A stretch of DNA of 64,000 nt from positions 1-64,000 of the forward strand of contig JAAYAK010000210.1 in the NCBI GenBank assembly GCA_012719415.1. The letters are read 5' to 3'. Below are positions 63,363 through 64,000 of the stretch, in pieces. Position 1 is the stretch's first letter. Every line of letters begins with the position of its first letter. The stretch is from Syntrophorhabdus sp. (GTDB taxonomy: Bacteria > Desulfobacterota > Syntrophorhabdia > Syntrophorhabdales > Syntrophorhabdaceae). The notes beneath the pieces were generated by a model. The model did not search any database, had not been told where the DNA came from, and saw only the letters and a program-made list of their open reading frames with translations. The translations under genes were made by a program, and so were the position numbers.

Positions 63363-64000
63363 TAGAATCCTACACCGGTATCGCGCCAAGGGGCGATCTC
63401 CTGCTTCTTCGGAAGCTGGCGGACAATCTCGCGGGAAAGACCTTTCTCCATGTCAACTCCACCCGTGAGGGAGGAGGGGTAGCGGAGATCCTCCAGAGAA
63501 TGATCCCCATCATGTCAAGTCTCGGGATCAACGCCCGCTGGGAAATCATAACGGGCGACGAAAGATTCTTCGACACGACGAAGAAGGTGCACAACGCCCT
63601 TCAGGGATACACGGAATTCATCGATGACCGGATGTGGGAACACCATCTCGAGATCAACGAAAAGAACGCCGCCGGTATGGACCTCGATGCCGACGCGGTT
63701 CTGATACACGACCCTCAGCCTATTCCCCTTGTCACCTTCCGGAAGGAAGGCGTCTGGATCTGGCGATGCCACATAGATGTCTCCAATCCCCAGAGGGATG
63801 TGTTCAACAGGATAGGGAGTTACGCCACGAGGTTCGATGCGGCGATCTATTCAGTCGCCCGTTTCGCGGGCGCCCTCGGCATCAACGAGTTCATCATACC
63901 TCCGTCGATCGATCCCCTGTCCGAGAAGAACAGGCAACTCAGCGATGAAGAGATCAACGATACGGCGCAGAGGCTCGGCATCCCCCGGGACCGGCCTGTC
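63359..64000 (+). CDS. GT4-type glycosyltransferase (trehalose synthase-like), cut by window edge
   Basis: Starts with GTG at 63359 (GTGA overlap with the preceding stop) and stays open to the right edge: 214 codons. It shows FLHVNSTREGGGVAEILQRM, NARWEIITGDERFF, VLIHDPQPIPLV and FIIPPSIDPLSEKNR, the N-terminal layout of GT4 trehalose glycosyltransferring synthases (TreT) and related enzymes. The C-terminal sugar-nucleotide domain is outside the window. Product could be trehalose or a second glucosylation of glucosylglycerate. Confidence 0.75.
   Translation, partial: MIESYTGIAPRGDLLLLRKLADNLAGKTFLHVNSTREGGGVAEILQRMIPIMSSLGINARWEIITGDERFFDTTKKVHNALQGYTEFIDDRMWEHHLEINEKNAAGMDLDADAVLIHDPQPIPLVTFRKEGVWIWRCHIDVSNPQRDVFNRIGSYATRFDAAIYSVARFAGALGINEFIIPPSIDPLSEKNRQLSDEEINDTAQRLGIPRDRPV

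Overview
The window is a gene-dense, high-G+C bacterial chromosome segment with no phage, IS element or CRISPR array. Gene content points to an anaerobic, Gram-negative, motile, membrane-respiring bacterium of the Desulfobacterota (old Deltaproteobacteria) type, possibly near the syntrophic Syntrophorhabdus-like lineages. That assignment is an inference from: ADP-forming acyl-CoA synthetase, SelA, siroheme-dependent heme synthesis (AhbC/HemB/AhbD), split atpF/atpF' with the rsmG-parA-parB-atp gene order, TRAP transport, and a Complex I with an altered input module. I saw no rRNA or other phylogenetic marker that would settle the genus.

Layout. 1-5234 (-): yfiH, rluD, selA and an acyl-CoA synthetase, probably one transcription unit. 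5460-7687: a small redox-family protein, a secreted protein and a TPR protein. 7900-22102 (-): a 13-gene nuo operon (A,B,C,D, NuoF-tail/GltD fusion, G-N) with a clear promoter at 22195-22223. 22340-25652 (-): lytic transglycosylase, small coiled coil, DedA, TatC, DUF502. 25776-29203: a DUF255 thioredoxin-fold protein and a divergent exported hydrolase. 29312-32717 (-): ahbD-hemB-ahbC. 32829: tRNA-Pro. 33050-42488 (-): rsmG, parA, parB, atpF', F, H, A, G, D, C, then a B3/4 protein and a nitroreductase. 42535: a BamD-LptA fusion lipoprotein. 44078-55554: mixed housekeeping and redox genes, a chemoreceptor with a FliA-type promoter, and a short IscU/YjbQ operon. 55796-56067 (-): tRNA-Gly and tRNA-Cys with a tandem repeat between them. 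56329-59842 (+): CRP/FNR regulator with a TRAP transporter. 60089-64000: a glucosylglycerate-type compatible-solute cluster that runs off the right edge.

How the parts fit together. Complex I and the F1 part of ATP synthase make the core of a proton-motive-force economy. The acyl-CoA synthetase adds substrate-level ATP. AhbC/HemB/AhbD supply heme for cytochromes, TatC and the DsbC-like protein serve periplasmic redox proteins, and SelA shows that selenocysteine is used somewhere in the genome.

The three observations I rate highest are: (1) the Complex I input subunit, which keeps only the Fe-S tail of NuoF and is fused to a GltD-like NAD(P)H flavoprotein, with no NuoE; (2) a BamD-like lipoprotein fused to an LptA/OstA domain; (3) a set of intergenic elements built from 7-, 8- or 9-nt tandem units, often as facing inverted arms, present at all eight convergent gene junctions in the window and several times holding the stop codon of the neighbouring gene.
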